A DNA stretch of 64,000 nt from a bacterium (GCA_029945425.1 JAQSDV010000002.1:248001-312000), one strand, 5' to 3'; positions 16,839 through 26,472 are shown, counted from the stretch's first letter. Notes: a model not told the origin generated them from the letters alone. Made by a program: numbers and translations.

Positions 16839-18979
16839 ACCTCCTCAACCGTATTCCGCTGCTCCGGCGGCTCGGCCCCAGTTTCCTGCGCTACCTGCTG
16901 GTGGGCGGGCTGGGATTTCTGGTCGATGCGGGGTTGCTGGAACTTTTCATCTTTTTCGACCTGTCCGTTTATGCTGCGCGTGGATTGTCGATGACGCTCG
17001 CGATAGGCATCACCTATTTTCTCCACAAAAATTTCACGTTTACCGACAGCGTCAAGCCCGCGAAAACTTCTGAACAGGCCGCCGCCTTTGTCGGTTGCCA
17101 GCTATTCGCCGCCGCGATCAATTACGGCGTGTTCTGCATTCTGCTTGCGCTGCTACCGGCCGGATTTGTCGCGCGCATGTTTTCGCTCTGCTGCGGCGTG
17201 GGTGCGGGGCTGGCCGTTAATTTCGTGCTGCTGCGCTTTCTCGTGTTTCCGCAACACGGCAAGCCCGTATACGAAACCCTGATGCCGAAAAACAAATGGC
17301 GCGTGCTGCTCTGGCTCTTGCCGCTGGGCTGGCTTGTAAAACTGTCGCTGGCGCGGCAATCGGACGTTTTGAAATGGCCAAACCTGAACGCGCCGCTCGG
17401 CCCCAACGATCCCGATGTCTGGATGCGCCTTAACCAAGTGCGGCAATGGCTGATCGGTGATGATTTCCTCGGCCATGTTGTGCGCAACACCAACACGCCC
17501 GATATCGCGAGTGTCGAAATCCACTGGACGCGTCCGCTGGATGCGCTGCTGGCCTTCGGCGCATGGATCGCTCCGCGTGATTTCAGCGTTGAAACCCGCC
17601 TGATGCTGTCGGCCACATGGCTGCCGCCGCTGTTGGGCCTTGTGGCGCTGTTCTTCATGATGCGTGCGGCGCAAAAGCATTTTAACAATATCCATGTCAC
17701 CGGCACTTTGTTTCTGCTGCTGATATTCAACCCGCTGGCGGCGTATTACATGCCCGGCGATGCCGACCATCACGGATTGCTGGCGATGCTGTGGTGCGGT
17801 GTCATCTGCCTTGTCATGCGCCCCCTGACGGTGCTGACAGGTTTGGCAGGTGGCGTCATCCTTGGCCTGATGCTGTGGATCAGCACCGAAGCCCTCATGC
17901 CGATCGCGGCGGTATACGCCCTTCTGGGCTTCTTCACGCTGAAGGATTCAGCGCAGATGAAGCCACTGGCGGCGATGGCGTGGGGGACATTCATCGTCTC
18001 TGCGCTCGGCCTTGCCGTGGAATACCCGCTGGAGGAATATTTCACCCGCGTTCAATACGACACGCTGTCGATCCCCTATGTCGCATTGACATTTCTGGTC
18101 GCCGCAGGTGCCAGCGTCCTGTGCCTGCCGAAAATAACGGCATTGGCGCCCCGCGCCCGACTGATCTGCGCCGTGAGCGTCGCAGCGGCTGCGGCGGGGC
18201 TCGAGATGCTGCTCTATCCGAAAATCATTTCAGGGCCGATGGTGGATGCCGATCCGTTTGTGAAGGACAACTTCCTGCTACTGATTTCGGAATCGAAATC
18301 GCTGTTCCTGCGCGACGCCGACGTTATCCTCCGCCATCTGTGGCAGCCATTGCTGGCGCTTGTTCTTTTGGTGAAAATGCCCCAGCGGCGTGAAAAATAC
18401 CTGCTGCTGTCGCTGCTGGCCGCCGGATTTGTCATGGTGGCGGTGCAGGGGCGGTGGACGTATTACCTGCAGACTGTCGCGATCATCGCCATTGCCGCGC
18501 TCTTCCCGCCGTTTATCACCGCAGCGCTGCATCGCGTGGAGCGCCCCTTCCGACCCTATGCAGTCCTGTTTCTGGCATCGGTTCTCGTTGCTGGTATCGC
18601 GGGCGCGGTAACGCCAAAAACTGACCAGGCCAAGGCGGAATGCCAATCCGCCATCCGCCTTGCGCTGCAAACGGGCATTTTCAAAAGCTACGGCAACCTG
18701 TATGTGGATCCGGCTATGGGCGGCGATGTGCTGTTCTTTACGCCGCAGAAGATCATCGCAGGCAATTACCACCGCGAGGGGCAGGGCTTGCGCGCACTGC
18801 ACGAAATCGAAACGGCAAAAACGGCGGATGATGCGCGGAAATTGCTGGATGCGCGCAAGATATCGGCGGTGCTGGCCTGCCCCGCAATCGACAATAAATG
18901 GATATCGGAAAAGCCGTCATGGCTGAAGCCGGTTGCCGAATTTGACAACCGTGCGCAGCTATTTTTTGTCGGCCGCTAG
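16814..18979 (+). CDS. GtrA domain fused to an STT3-like GT-C membrane glycosyltransferase
   Basis: This 721-residue polytopic protein joins two families. Residues about 23-145 form a GtrA domain ([15 protein letters not shown], four helices, [11 protein letters not shown]), the family thought to flip polyprenyl-phosphate sugars. Residues about 165-600 form a GT-C domain with many membrane helices. It carries the acidic motif [15 protein letters not shown] at 199-213, HWTRPLD at 237-243 and DADHH at 316-320, as in STT3/PMT-like lipid-sugar glycosyltransferases. A soluble C-terminal domain follows. With the upstream GT2 enzyme this would cover charging, flipping and transfer of one sugar. The acceptor is unknown. 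Its 3' end overlaps the convergent mutS by 21 bases. Confidence 0.8.
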   Translation: MLSERQALDLLNRIPLLRRLGPSFLRYLLVGGLGFLVDAGLLELFIFFDLSVYAARGLSMTLAIGITYFLHKNFTFTDSVKPAKTSEQAAAFVGCQLFAAAINYGVFCILLALLPAGFVARMFSLCCGVGAGLAVNFVLLRFLVFPQHGKPVYETLMPKNKWRVLLWLLPLGWLVKLSLARQSDVLKWPNLNAPLGPNDPDVWMRLNQVRQWLIGDDFLGHVVRNTNTPDIASVEIHWTRPLDALLAFGAWIAPRDFSVETRLMLSATWLPPLLGLVALFFMMRAAQKHFNNIHVTGTLFLLLIFNPLAAYYMPGDADHHGLLAMLWCGVICLVMRPLTVLTGLAGGVILGLMLWISTEALMPIAAVYALLGFFTLKDSAQMKPLAAMAWGTFIVSALGLAVEYPLEEYFTRVQYDTLSIPYVALTFLVAAGASVLCLPKITALAPRARLICAVSVAAAAAGLEMLLYPKIISGPMVDADPFVKDNFLLLISESKSLFLRDADVILRHLWQPLLALVLLVKMPQRREKYLLLSLLAAGFVMVAVQGRWTYYLQTVAIIAIAALFPPFITAALHRVERPFRPYAVLFLASVLVAGIAGAVTPKTDQAKAECQSAIRLALQTGIFKSYGNLYVDPAMGGDVLFFTPQKIIAGNYHREGQGLRALHEIETAKTADDARKLLDARKISAVLACPAIDNKWISEKPSWLKPVAEFDNRAQLFFVGR

Positions 18980-21661
18980 TTTTTCCTTCAGCGCGTAAAG
19001 GGCATCAAGCGCCTCGCGCGGGGACAGGCTGTCGGGATTGAGGGCGCGCAACGCTTCCTCGGCGGCGGAGGGTTTCGCGGGTGCAGCCTTCGGCACGACG
19101 CTGAACAGTGGCAATTCCGCGCCAACGTTTTTCGACGTCTTGCCGTCTTTCGGATTTTCGAGCGTCTTCAGCACTGCTTCCGCGCGCTCGATCACGGCTG
19201 GCGGCAGGCCCGCCAGTTTCGCAACATGGATACCATATGAACGGTCGGCGGTGCCGGGGGCGACTTCGTGCAGGAAAATGATGCTGTCTTTCCATTCCTT
19301 CACCTTCATCGTGAAGCAGGCGAGGTTTTTCAGCTTTTCCGTCAGCGTGGTCAATTCGTGGTAATGCGTTGCGAACAGCGCGCGCGATTTATTCGCCTCG
19401 TGCAGATATTCAAGGCAGGCCCAAGCAATCGACAAACCGTCAAACGTCGCCGTGCCGCGCCCGATTTCATCGAGGATGACGAGCGATCGCGAGGACGACT
19501 GGTTCAGGATCGTCGCGGTTTCGACCATTTCGACCATGAAGGTGGAGCGGCCACGCGCCAGATCATCCGCCGCGCCGACGCGGCTGTACAGGCGGTCCAC
19601 CACGCCGATATGGGCAAAGGTCGCGGGCACATAGGCGCCCATCTGGGCGAGGAGCGCAATCAGCGCGTTCTGGCGCAGGAAGGTCGATTTACCCGCCATG
19701 TTCGGGCCGGTCAGCAGCCACAGGCGCGAGGCATCGGCCAGCGTGCAGTCATTCGCGATAAATTCCGCGTTCTGGCGTTTCAGCGCGAATTCAACAACCG
19801 GATGGCGGCCGCCCTTGATATCGAACGCCAACGTTTCATCGACCAGCGGGCGCACGCAATTGTTGCGCGACGCATATTCGGCAAGCGAGGACGCGACGTC
19901 GATGGCGGCAAGCGCGTTGGCGGTGCGGGCAATGATTTCGGCCTGTGCCATCACTTCCTTCGCCAGCTGCGCGAACAATTCAAGTTCGAGCGCGAGTGAT
20001 TTTTCGGCGGCTTCGGAAATTTTGCGTTCCAGTTCAGACAGCTCGACCGTCGTGAAACGCGCGGCATTCGCCATGGTCTGGCGGTGGATGAAGCGCGCCG
20101 TGTCACCGAACAGTTTGTCGCCGTTCATTGTGGTTACTTCGATGAAGTAACCAATCACGTTGTTGTGCTTGATCTTGAGCGTATTCACGCCGGTTGCCTG
20201 CACATATTCGGCCTGTAAGCGCGCGATATGCTGGCGGCTGTCGTCGCGCAACATGCGAAGTTCGTCAAGGCGCGGCGAATAGCCATGCGCGATAAAACCG
20301 CCGTCGCGGGCCAGCACGGGCAGGTCTTGCGCCAATGCGCGTTCCAGCTGGTCGATCAGCGGATGGTGGGAGCCCCAGAGTTTCAGGATGTCGAGCGCGT
20401 CATTTAATCCGGCGGGCAGGGTATCGGCGCTTTTCAGGATCAGGTGGAACAGCTGCACGGTCTGCGCCAGCGTATCGCGGATGGCGGCCAGATCGCGGGG
20501 GCCGCCGCGGTCGAGGCTGAGGCGGGCAAGGGAGCGTTCGATATCGGCGCAACGCTGCAAAAACCCGCGCGTATCGAGGCGCAGATCGGGCCGCGTGAAG
20601 AAATGCTCGACCATATCAAGGCGGCGGTGGATTTCGGGCGGGGTGGTCAGCGGCATCGCAAGGTGCTTTGCCAGCAGGCGCGCGCCTGCGCCCGTAATGG
20701 TGCGGTCGATGGTGTGCAGCAGGCTGCCCGCGCGTTCGCCCGTCATGGTGTATGTCAGTTCAAGGTTGCGGCGCGTGGCGGCGTCGATTTCCATGACGGA
20801 GCCGAGCGCCAATTGGCGCGGGGCGGAAAGGCGGGGGAATTTGCCCTTCTGCGTCAGTTCGACGTAATCGATCAGCGCGCCAGCCGCCGCGATTTCCGCG
20901 CGGCTGAAACCGCCGAAGCTTTCGAGTGTGGCGACGCCGAACATCTGCTCCAGCCTGCGGCGCGCGTTTTCGGCATCGAAGCGGGAACCGGGTTGCACGC
21001 TCAGTTTATTCCGCACATCGGCGAAAACCTCGAAATGCGCTTCGTTTTGCGTCATTTTTTCGGGCACAAGAATTTCATTCGCGCCCACACGGCCGAGCGT
21101 CGCGCCAAGGTCGCGGGGCAGCACGGGCTGCAGCGTGAAATCGCCGGTCGACAGGTCAAGCCATGCCATGCCGATTGCGCCCGCGATTTCGGCGAGCGCG
21201 GCGAGATAATTGTTCGCGTTCTTTTCCAGCAGCGTGTCTTCGGTCAGCGTGCCGGCGGTCACGACGCGCGTCACGTCGCGGCGCACAAGCGCCTTGTACC
21301 CGCCGCGCTGCTTGGCTTCAGCGGGGGTTTCGACCTGTTCGCAGATCGCGACCTTGTGGCCGAGTTTAATCAGGCGTGCAAGATAGGCTTCATGCGCATG
21401 CCATGGCACACCGCACATCGGGATTTCGCCGCCGTTATGCGCGCCGCGTTTGGTCAGCGTGATGTCGAGCGCGGCCGCCGCCGTGATGGCATCATCGAAA
21501 AACAATTCGAAAAAATCGCCCATGCGGTAGAACAGCAGGCAGTCTTTATGCTGTTCTTTTACGGCATGATATTGCGCCATCATCGGAGTAATCGCCGCTG
21601 CGGGGGCGGGGGCGGTTTCGGGCGCGTCATTCGCCGGAATTTCCAAGGAAGCATTTTGCAT
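18959..21661 (-). CDS. mutS: DNA mismatch repair protein MutS
   Basis: The 900-residue protein has the MutS order. The mismatch-binding domain I carries the [12 protein letters not shown] motif near residue 47 (Phe-x-Glu wedge). The connector, lever and clamp domains follow, then the ATPase with Walker [10 protein letters not shown], Walker [10 protein letters not shown] and the ATHYHEL signature. The C-terminus contains the helix-turn-helix dimerisation region. It recognises base mismatches and starts repair. No mutL is in the window. The final 21 bases overlap the end of the opposing glycosyltransferase gene. Confidence 0.97.
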   Translation of the reverse strand: MQNASLEIPANDAPETAPAPAAAITPMMAQYHAVKEQHKDCLLFYRMGDFFELFFDDAITAAAALDITLTKRGAHNGGEIPMCGVPWHAHEAYLARLIKLGHKVAICEQVETPAEAKQRGGYKALVRRDVTRVVTAGTLTEDTLLEKNANNYLAALAEIAGAIGMAWLDLSTGDFTLQPVLPRDLGATLGRVGANEILVPEKMTQNEAHFEVFADVRNKLSVQPGSRFDAENARRRLEQMFGVATLESFGGFSRAEIAAAGALIDYVELTQKGKFPRLSAPRQLALGSVMEIDAATRRNLELTYTMTGERAGSLLHTIDRTITGAGARLLAKHLAMPLTTPPEIHRRLDMVEHFFTRPDLRLDTRGFLQRCADIERSLARLSLDRGGPRDLAAIRDTLAQTVQLFHLILKSADTLPAGLNDALDILKLWGSHHPLIDQLERALAQDLPVLARDGGFIAHGYSPRLDELRMLRDDSRQHIARLQAEYVQATGVNTLKIKHNNVIGYFIEVTTMNGDKLFGDTARFIHRQTMANAARFTTVELSELERKISEAAEKSLALELELFAQLAKEVMAQAEIIARTANALAAIDVASSLAEYASRNNCVRPLVDETLAFDIKGGRHPVVEFALKRQNAEFIANDCTLADASRLWLLTGPNMAGKSTFLRQNALIALLAQMGAYVPATFAHIGVVDRLYSRVGAADDLARGRSTFMVEMVETATILNQSSSRSLVILDEIGRGTATFDGLSIAWACLEYLHEANKSRALFATHYHELTTLTEKLKNLACFTMKVKEWKDSIIFLHEVAPGTADRSYGIHVAKLAGLPPAVIERAEAVLKTLENPKDGKTSKNVGAELPLFSVVPKAAPAKPSAAEEALRALNPDSLSPREALDALYALKEKLAADKK

Positions 21662-21734
21662 AGATAATTTTTAAAGGGATTCTGCCGCCTGCGCAATAGC
21701 CTGTAATATCAGGGAAAAATCATGCGCTAAACCC

Positions 21735-21762
21735 TTGACTTGTCAGGCTTGGGACGTATTAT
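21735..21762 (+). promoter_or_regulatory. promoter of the gene at 21807
   Basis: TTGACT at 21735-21740 and TATTAT at 21757-21762 are separated by 16 bases. The element lies about 45 bases before the ATG at 21807. Because it occupies the upstream part of the open frame, it argues against a start earlier than 21807. Confidence 0.6.
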
Positions 21763-21806
21763 GGAGCGCGATTTTGAACCGCCAATTTTTAAAAAAAGAG
21801 GGTCCT

Positions 21807-22256
21807 ATGTCTGAAGAAAACAAAAACCATCAACGCGCAGAAAAAACCACCACTTACCTTGCCGGCGCCGGCACGCTGTCGACCGCGCTCTGGGCGCTTG
21901 GCATGACGCTGACATTCCCGATCGTATCGCTGGTCGGTGCGGTTGGCGTTGTGTATTACGCGACCACCGAAAAAGGCCGCAACAACTTCCAGAAACTGGG
22001 CGACCAGCTGGTAAACCTCGGCCAGGACCTTGTTTCCCACATCTCCGAAGATTTCAGCCGCGCGAAAAACTGGTGGAGCGCACGCAAAGAACGCAAAGCA
22101 TCCGAGAAAAAAGCATCTGTCGAGCGCGCGACCAGCTCGTTCAAAGACGCAAGCGTTGAGCCCGGTTTCAACAACGTCGCAAAGCCCGAAGTTGCACCCG
22201 CAACCGCCGTGGAAGCGCCGAAGCCGGTCAACGTGCCGAAGCCGCCGCAGCCCTAA
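21807..22256 (+). CDS. small membrane protein with basic helical tail
   Basis: The 149-residue protein is not recognised. A short polar N-terminus (MSEENKNHQRAEKTT) precedes a hydrophobic stretch at about 18-54, probably a membrane hairpin (TLSTALWALGMTLTF, PIVSLVGAVGVVYYA). A long basic amphipathic region with SRAKNWWSARKERKASEKK follows, then a Pro/Val/Lys-rich tail. AGAGGG sits just before the ATG. The layout resembles the gene at 22480. It is monocistronic, with its own promoter and a downstream hairpin at 22287-22321. Confidence 0.7.
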   Translation: MSEENKNHQRAEKTTTYLAGAGTLSTALWALGMTLTFPIVSLVGAVGVVYYATTEKGRNNFQKLGDQLVNLGQDLVSHISEDFSRAKNWWSARKERKASEKKASVERATSSFKDASVEPGFNNVAKPEVAPATAVEAPKPVNVPKPPQP

Positions 22257-22286
22257 AAAAACCGAGAATCAGGACACGCGATTCGA

Positions 22287-22330
22287 ATGCTGAAAGTGGG
22301 TATTTTGCTCACTTTCAGCATTTGTGTTAC
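22287..22330 (+). terminator. terminator-like hairpin
   Basis: A perfect 12-base stem (22287-22298 with 22310-22321) encloses an 11-base loop and is followed by a T-rich stretch broken by G residues. It lies 30 bases after the gene ending at 22256 and probably ends its transcript. Confidence 0.65.
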
Positions 22331-22395
22331 TATTGCACCCCATACATTAAACTATTGATATATATAGTAAATATGGCTTAACGCTGTCCACAAAA

Positions 22396-22424
22396 TTGAC
22401 ATATCTGCCCTTTCTTCCTAGACT
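22396..22424 (+). promoter_or_regulatory. promoter of the gene at 22480
   Basis: A perfect TTGACA at 22396-22401 is followed after 17 bases by TAGACT at 22419-22424. The predicted transcript starts near 22431, about 50 bases before the ATG at 22480. Confidence 0.55.
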
Positions 22425-22479
22425 CGTATCAACCCTCCACAAGGCGGGCATGGCTCAACAAAAGGAAAAGGCACAATTG

Positions 22480-22962
22480 ATGGCATTTACTCCCGAGACC
22501 CCTGAAACCGAAGCAACCGGCAAGCTTGGACGGCTAGGATCCTATGCGCTATTGGGCGGCACCGCCGTCGCGTCATGGTTCGTGCTTCCTGTCGTTGCGG
22601 CGATCGTGACGGCTGCACCGCTGTTGAGCGCTGTCGTCGGCATTGGCGCCGCTGCGACCGTCGCCGCGAAGAAAGACTGGCGTGAACCCGCGCTTGGCTT
22701 CTTCAAGAAAATCGGCGGCATGTTCGGCGACGCGCTCAAGCAGGTGATCAGCGATTACCGCGGCGCGCGCGACTGGGCGAAGGTAAAGGCGGAGGAGCAA
22801 AAATTCGCGGCCCCTGCCAATGACGACGCCGCACCGTCGACACTGGGCGCAAAGGCATCCGCTGCGGATTTCAACGCATCGGCTGATCCTGCGGCTTCGG
22901 TCAAGGTCACGGCAAAGCCTGCGCCGAAACCCGCGCCGCTGCCCACGCAGCGCCTCGGCTAA
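22480..22962 (+). CDS. small membrane protein with Ala/Pro/Lys-rich tail
   Basis: The 160-residue protein is not recognised. It has two hydrophobic segments at about 17-40 and 44-63 (TAVASWFVLPVVAAIVTAA; SAVVGIGAAATVAA). A basic amphipathic region (KKDWREPALGFFKKIGGMF, DYRGARDWAKVKAEEQ) and a Pro/Lys-rich tail follow. An earlier ATG at 22450 is possible, but AAGGAAAAGG eight bases before 22480 fits better. It is a plausible distant paralog of the gene at 21807 (shared hairpin, RA/RD-W-x-K motif and tail). Confidence 0.7.
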   Translation: MAFTPETPETEATGKLGRLGSYALLGGTAVASWFVLPVVAAIVTAAPLLSAVVGIGAAATVAAKKDWREPALGFFKKIGGMFGDALKQVISDYRGARDWAKVKAEEQKFAAPANDDAAPSTLGAKASAADFNASADPAASVKVTAKPAPKPAPLPTQRLG

Positions 22963-22990
22963 ACTAACAAGCTTCTTGAACAAGGAAGAG

Positions 22991-23020
22991 AGCCCCGTCG
23001 CTGCCGCGATGGGGCTTTTT
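22991..23020 (+). terminator. rho-independent terminator
   Basis: An 11-base GC-rich stem (22991-23001 with 23006-23016, one G-T pair) and a TGCC loop are followed by a T-run to 23020. It ends the gene at 22480-22962 and lies just before the convergent SRPBCC gene. Confidence 0.85.
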
Positions 23021-23022
23021 CT

Positions 23023-23442
23023 TTACCGCGTTTTCAGGCAGTAAGCCTTGAAATTATCCATCAGCTGCCGCCAGCCGGTGCGGTATTGCTCCACCAGTTC
23101 GGCGCGTTGCTGGTCGGAGAAAATATCCCAGCCGGAATGGCACATATAAAGGTTCGTGCCGTCGTTGTAGGGGGAGAGCAGGAATTCAACACGCGTCGGG
23201 CCGGGCCAGCCGTCATCGACCCAGTTGAGTTGCAGCCGTGCGTTATTCTCGATCGCGGTCACGCTGCCCCGGGTTGTGTGCTTGACGCCGTTATTGTCTG
23301 TCCATGGCTCCACCAGCTCGCCGCCTTCCTGTGCGTGCAGGTTGACGCCCTTGCCCCACCATTGCTGGATATGGTCGTGGCGGGTCAGGAATTCCCAGAC
23401 CGCATTGCGGGGTGCTGCGACAAAAATTTCGTATTCGATCAT
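23023..23442 (-). CDS. SRPBCC (AHSA1-like) domain protein
   Basis: The 139-residue protein has the START/Bet v1-like pattern seen in AHSA1-type proteins: [29 protein letters not shown] at the N-terminus, a beta-rich centre ([18 protein letters not shown]) and a C-terminal helix with [13 protein letters not shown]. Such domains bind hydrophobic ligands or regulate partners, and the specific role is unknown. Its start overlaps the cysK stop by four bases (ATGA), making it the last gene of the dut-cysK operon. Confidence 0.8.
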   Translation of the reverse strand: MIEYEIFVAAPRNAVWEFLTRHDHIQQWWGKGVNLHAQEGGELVEPWTDNNGVKHTTRGSVTAIENNARLQLNWVDDGWPGPTRVEFLLSPYNDGTNLYMCHSGWDIFSDQQRAELVEQYRTGWRQLMDNFKAYCLKTR

Positions 23443-24377
23443 CCTTCAAGGTCCTTGAACGGGGGCAGCGAAAGGTAACGCTCGGCCATGCTGGGGATGA
23501 TGGCGACAATCATCTTGCCCGCCATGTCGGGGCGTTTGCCGACGGCAAGCGCGGCAGTGATGGCGGCACCCGACGACACGCCGACGGGAATGCCTTCTGT
23601 CCGCGCCACATGGCGCATCATGGAATAGGCGTCGTCGTTGCTGACGGTAATGATTTCATCGATCAGTTTTACATCCAGCACGCCCGGCACGAAACCCGCG
23701 CCGATGCCCTGAATCTTGTGGGAACCCGGCGGCTTGCCGGACAATACGGCGCTGTCGGTGGGCTCCACCGCAACGGTGCGGAAAGACGGCTTTTTCGCTT
23801 TCAATGCCTGCGATACACCCGTCAGCGTGCCGCCCGTGCCGACGCCGGAAATCAGGACATCCGCCTTGCCATCCGTATCACGCCAGATTTCTTCGGCGGT
23901 GGTGCGGCGGTGGATATCGGGGTTGGCGGGGTTGTCGAATTGTTGCGGGATGAAGCTGTTCGGATGCGTTTTCGCCAGTTCCGTCGCGCGGGCAATCGCG
24001 CCGCTCATGCCCTTGTCGGCGGGGGTGAGGTCAAGCTCCGCACCGAACAGGCGCAGCATCTTGCGGCGTTCAAACGACATGCTTTCGGGCATGGTCAGGA
24101 TCAGGCGGTAACCCTTGGCCGCGCAGATAAATGCGAGGCCGATCCCCGTATTGCCGGATGTCGGCTCGATAATCACGGTGTCTTTATTGATCTTGCCCGA
24201 TGCTTCGCCGGCCTCGATCAGCGAGATCGCAAGACGGTCCTTCACACTCGACAGCGGGTTGAAGAATTCCAGCTTCAGCACGATATCGGCCTTGATGCCG
24301 TGTTCGGCGGTCAGCTTCGGGATGCGGACGAGGGGGGTGTTGCCGATCGTCTGCCAGATATGATCGTGGATGTTCAT
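23439..24377 (-). CDS. cysK: cysteine synthase (O-acetylserine sulfhydrylase)
   Basis: The 312-residue pyridoxal-phosphate enzyme converts O-acetylserine and sulfide to cysteine. The PLP lysine lies in [11 protein letters not shown], the substrate loop is [12 protein letters not shown], and the PLP phosphate loop is [11 protein letters not shown] near residue 180. All are canonical for CysK. Its start overlaps the dut stop and its stop overlaps the SRPBCC start, each by four bases, so the three genes are translationally coupled. Dut with cysteine synthase is an unusual pairing that I cannot explain functionally. Confidence 0.94.
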   Translation of the reverse strand: MNIHDHIWQTIGNTPLVRIPKLTAEHGIKADIVLKLEFFNPLSSVKDRLAISLIEAGEASGKINKDTVIIEPTSGNTGIGLAFICAAKGYRLILTMPESMSFERRKMLRLFGAELDLTPADKGMSGAIARATELAKTHPNSFIPQQFDNPANPDIHRRTTAEEIWRDTDGKADVLISGVGTGGTLTGVSQALKAKKPSFRTVAVEPTDSAVLSGKPPGSHKIQGIGAGFVPGVLDVKLIDEIITVSNDDAYSMMRHVARTEGIPVGVSSGAAITAALAVGKRPDMAGKMIVAIIPSMAERYLSLPPFKDLEG

Positions 24378-24844
24378 GATGCTTTTTTCGCCGCTGTGCC
24401 GGTGGAACCAAAACCGCCCGCGCCGCGCGCGGTTTCATCGAGTTGTTCGACAAGGTTGAAATTCACGCGCGCATATTGCGCCACAACCATCTGCGCGACG
24501 CGCATGCCGCGCTCTACCGTGAAGGGTTCAGCGCCGAGGTTGGCAAGGATGACCTTCACTTCGCCGCGATAATCGGCATCGATGGTGCCGGGGGAATTCA
24601 ACACGGTCACGCCGTTTTTGAATGCAAGGCCGGAGCGCGGGCGCACCTGCGCTTCGTAACCTTCGGGCAGCGCAATCGCAAGGCCGGTCGGGATCAATTT
24701 GCGCTCGCCCGGCTGCAGCGTGACGGGCGCATCGACAGCGGCCTCCAGATCCACACCCGCCGATAATGGCGTCGCGTAGGCGGGCAGGTTCAGCCCCTTG
24801 GCATTCGGCAGTTGGGTAATGGCGACGGCAACAGGTTTAGACAT
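24374..24844 (-). CDS. dut: dUTP diphosphatase
   Basis: The 156-residue trimeric dUTPase hydrolyses dUTP to dUMP and keeps uracil out of DNA. Family motifs are visible: [16 protein letters not shown], the uracil-binding [13 protein letters not shown] and the C-terminal arm [11 protein letters not shown]. The start at 24844 ([10 protein letters not shown]) is supported by GGGAG upstream and by the usual family length. The frame continues far upstream but without family sequence. Confidence 0.96.
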   Translation of the reverse strand: MSKPVAVAITQLPNAKGLNLPAYATPLSAGVDLEAAVDAPVTLQPGERKLIPTGLAIALPEGYEAQVRPRSGLAFKNGVTVLNSPGTIDADYRGEVKVILANLGAEPFTVERGMRVAQMVVAQYARVNFNLVEQLDETARGAGGFGSTGTAAKKAS

Positions 24845-24936
24845 AATACACTCCCAAGGCGGCGGTTTAGAATATATGTATTTAGCCCACCTCGTGGCAG
24901 AATGACAAGGCGGCAGGCATTGCCGCATGTTTTTTA

Positions 24937-24992
24937 TCCGCAGGCTTGGCCTGCATTGTAAAAGTCCGCAGGCGTAGCCTGCATTGTAAAAG
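24937..24992. repeat. two tandem copies of a 28-base palindromic unit
   Basis: Two head-to-tail 28-base units (24937-24964 and 24965-24992) differ at only two positions. Each contains the inverted repeat GCAGGC/GCCTGC around a three-base centre (TTG or GTA), followed by ATTGTAAAAG. They lie in the intergenic region 12-67 bases before the secreted protein gene at 25004 and about 90 bases from dut. They could be an operator pair, a small hairpin array or a dispersed repeat family. Confidence 0.8.
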
Positions 24993-25003
24993 GTTGAATT
25001 TAT

Positions 25004-25390
25004 ATGCGCCTGTTCCTTGGCCTGATGGCCGCCGTTTTGATCGCTGTTTCCAATCCCGCCGCCGCCTGTTCGCCCGCTGTCGAACAGCTGTCGTTCAAGC
25101 AAAAGGCCGAAGCAAGCAATGTGTTGTTCATCGGCGGGGTAGAGGAAGCAGGCGACGACTACGTCATCTTCCGCGTCTCCAAATCCGGCAAAGGCGCCCC
25201 CGCCGCCGGCGAAACCATTCGCCTTGAACACAAAAGCTACGGCACCTGCGGCGAGCTGAAATTCGAAACCGGCGACGTCTGGCTCTACGCCGGTGATTCC
25301 CCCATGGGCGCATCCCGCCAGATCGAGCAAAAGGATATGGAGACGGAGATTGCGGCGGTGGTGGAGATGTTGGATAGCGAAGGGAAGTAA
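25004..25390 (+). CDS. secreted small protein, possibly NTR/TIMP-like
   Basis: The 128-residue protein has a signal peptide ([21 protein letters not shown]) with predicted cleavage just before Cys22. The mature part is beta-rich: [22 protein letters not shown], a turn, then [18 protein letters not shown]. An N-terminal cysteine, an exposed-strand pattern and a later CG-x-F-x-x-G-x-x-W/Y-L-x-Y/YA motif recall bacterial netrin/TIMP-like (OB-fold) domains. This is inference from pattern, and lipoprotein processing at Cys22 is an alternative. The start is set by the signal peptide. Confidence 0.65.
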   Translation: MRLFLGLMAAVLIAVSNPAAACSPAVEQLSFKQKAEASNVLFIGGVEEAGDDYVIFRVSKSGKGAPAAGETIRLEHKSYGTCGELKFETGDVWLYAGDSPMGASRQIEQKDMETEIAAVVEMLDSEGK

Positions 25391-25417
25391 TTAAGCTCGT
25401 GACGCTAGGAGGCGACG

Positions 25418-25720
25418 TTGATCACTTTCTTTAGAATAGTCATCATAATCGGCGTGCTGATCGCTATTGGGATTGGCGTCTCTGCTGTATTAGGTACGTT
25501 TTTGTTTGGTATAGATAAATACCTGATCGGGATATTAACATTAGGTTTTCCTGTTACGCTCACGGTAATCGCTATCGCATTAATATTTTATGGTTTTAAA
25601 ATTTCAACAAAGAGAAGTACATCAGATCAATCGGCAGAATTTTTGCTTGCGAGGAAATTATCCGAGCATCAGACACGCAAGGAAAACAATGTTGATAAGC
25701 CCAAAGACTCACAAAGTTAG
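25418..25720 (+). CDS. small AT-rich two-helix membrane protein
   Basis: The 100-residue protein has two predicted membrane helices (about residues 2-30 and 34-60) and a charged C-terminal tail with ARKLSEHQTRKENN. I do not recognise it. It starts with TTG at 25418 behind a perfect AGGAGG at 25407-25412. Its codons (ATA, TTA, AGA, GTA) are more AT-rich than those of its neighbours, suggesting recent acquisition or relaxed selection. Its stop overlaps the convergent ubiE stop by four bases. Confidence 0.6.
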   Translation: MITFFRIVIIIGVLIAIGIGVSAVLGTFLFGIDKYLIGILTLGFPVTLTVIAIALIFYGFKISTKRSTSDQSAEFLLARKLSEHQTRKENNVDKPKDSQS

Positions 25721-26472
25721 AGTTTTGTTCCCACATGTATCGCCGCAATCCCGCCTGACAGATTAATGACCTTCACGTTTTCAAAACCCGCCGTTTCCAA
25801 ACGTGCCGAGAGTTCGGCCTGTTTGGGGAACTGGCGGATGCTTTCGACGAGGTATTGGTAGCTGTCGCGGTCTTTCGCCACAATTTCGCCGATTTTGGGG
25901 ATGATGCGGAAGGAATATTCGTCATACATCTTTTGCAGGGCCGCGTTTTTCAGGTGGCTGAATTCGAGGCAGAAAAACTGCCCGCCCGGTTTCAGCACGC
26001 GGTAGGCATCGGACAGCGCATTGTCAATACGCGTCACGTTCCGCAACCCGAAGGCGATGGAATACAGGTGGAATTCGCGGTCGTCGAAGGGCAGGGATTC
26101 CGCGTTGCCTTCGACCCATTCAAAGCCTTTTAAATATCCACGGTCGATGGCGCGGTCGCGGCCGACCTTCAGCATTTCCTTGTTTATATCGCAGACGGTG
26201 ATTTTTGCGGACTCGCCCGCGGCTTTGCGGTAGCGGAAGGCGATATCGCCCGTGCCGCCCGCCACATCTAAAAGTTTACGGTTCGCGCGCGGGTGCATCA
26301 TTTGCACGAAACGATTTTTCCACAGGCGGTGGATGCCGCCCGACATCAAATCGTTCATCAGGTCGTAGCGAGATGCGACGTTGTCAAACACGCCCTCGAC
26401 CATCTTTGTCTTATCGGACGGATTGACGCGTTTATAGCCGAACCAGTCTTTTTCCTTGTTCTGCATGGTCAT
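25717..26472 (-). CDS. ubiE: ubiquinone/menaquinone biosynthesis C-methyltransferase
   Basis: The 251-residue S-adenosylmethionine methyltransferase has UbiE hallmarks: KTRMV-like KTKMVEGVFDNVASRYDLMNDLMSGG split across residues 20-45, LDVAGGTGDIAFRY (motif I), and FGLRNVTRIDNAL. It methylates the ring carbon of demethylubiquinone precursors. The ATG at 26472 overlaps the stop of the upstream TSUP gene (ATGA) with GGAAGG upstream. Other in-frame ATGs lie within 15 bases. Coupling to a TSUP transporter has no obvious metabolic reason. Confidence 0.93.
   Translation of the reverse strand: MTMQNKEKDWFGYKRVNPSDKTKMVEGVFDNVASRYDLMNDLMSGGIHRLWKNRFVQMMHPRANRKLLDVAGGTGDIAFRYRKAAGESAKITVCDINKEMLKVGRDRAIDRGYLKGFEWVEGNAESLPFDDREFHLYSIAFGLRNVTRIDNALSDAYRVLKPGGQFFCLEFSHLKNAALQKMYDEYSFRIIPKIGEIVAKDRDSYQYLVESIRQFPKQAELSARLETAGFENVKVINLSGGIAAIHVGTKL

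Noticed and set aside
22275..22295. TTCGAAT sequence resembling a tRNA T-loop
   Set aside because: No acceptor, D or anticodon stem can be formed around it. It is the left flank of a terminator hairpin.
24937..24992. Possible CRISPR array
   Set aside because: There are only two units with no spacers between them and no cas genes in the window.
24845..25330. Upstream extension of the dut frame
   Set aside because: The extra residues have no dUTPase similarity, cross the tandem repeat and another gene, and the ATG at 24844 has a good ribosome binding site.
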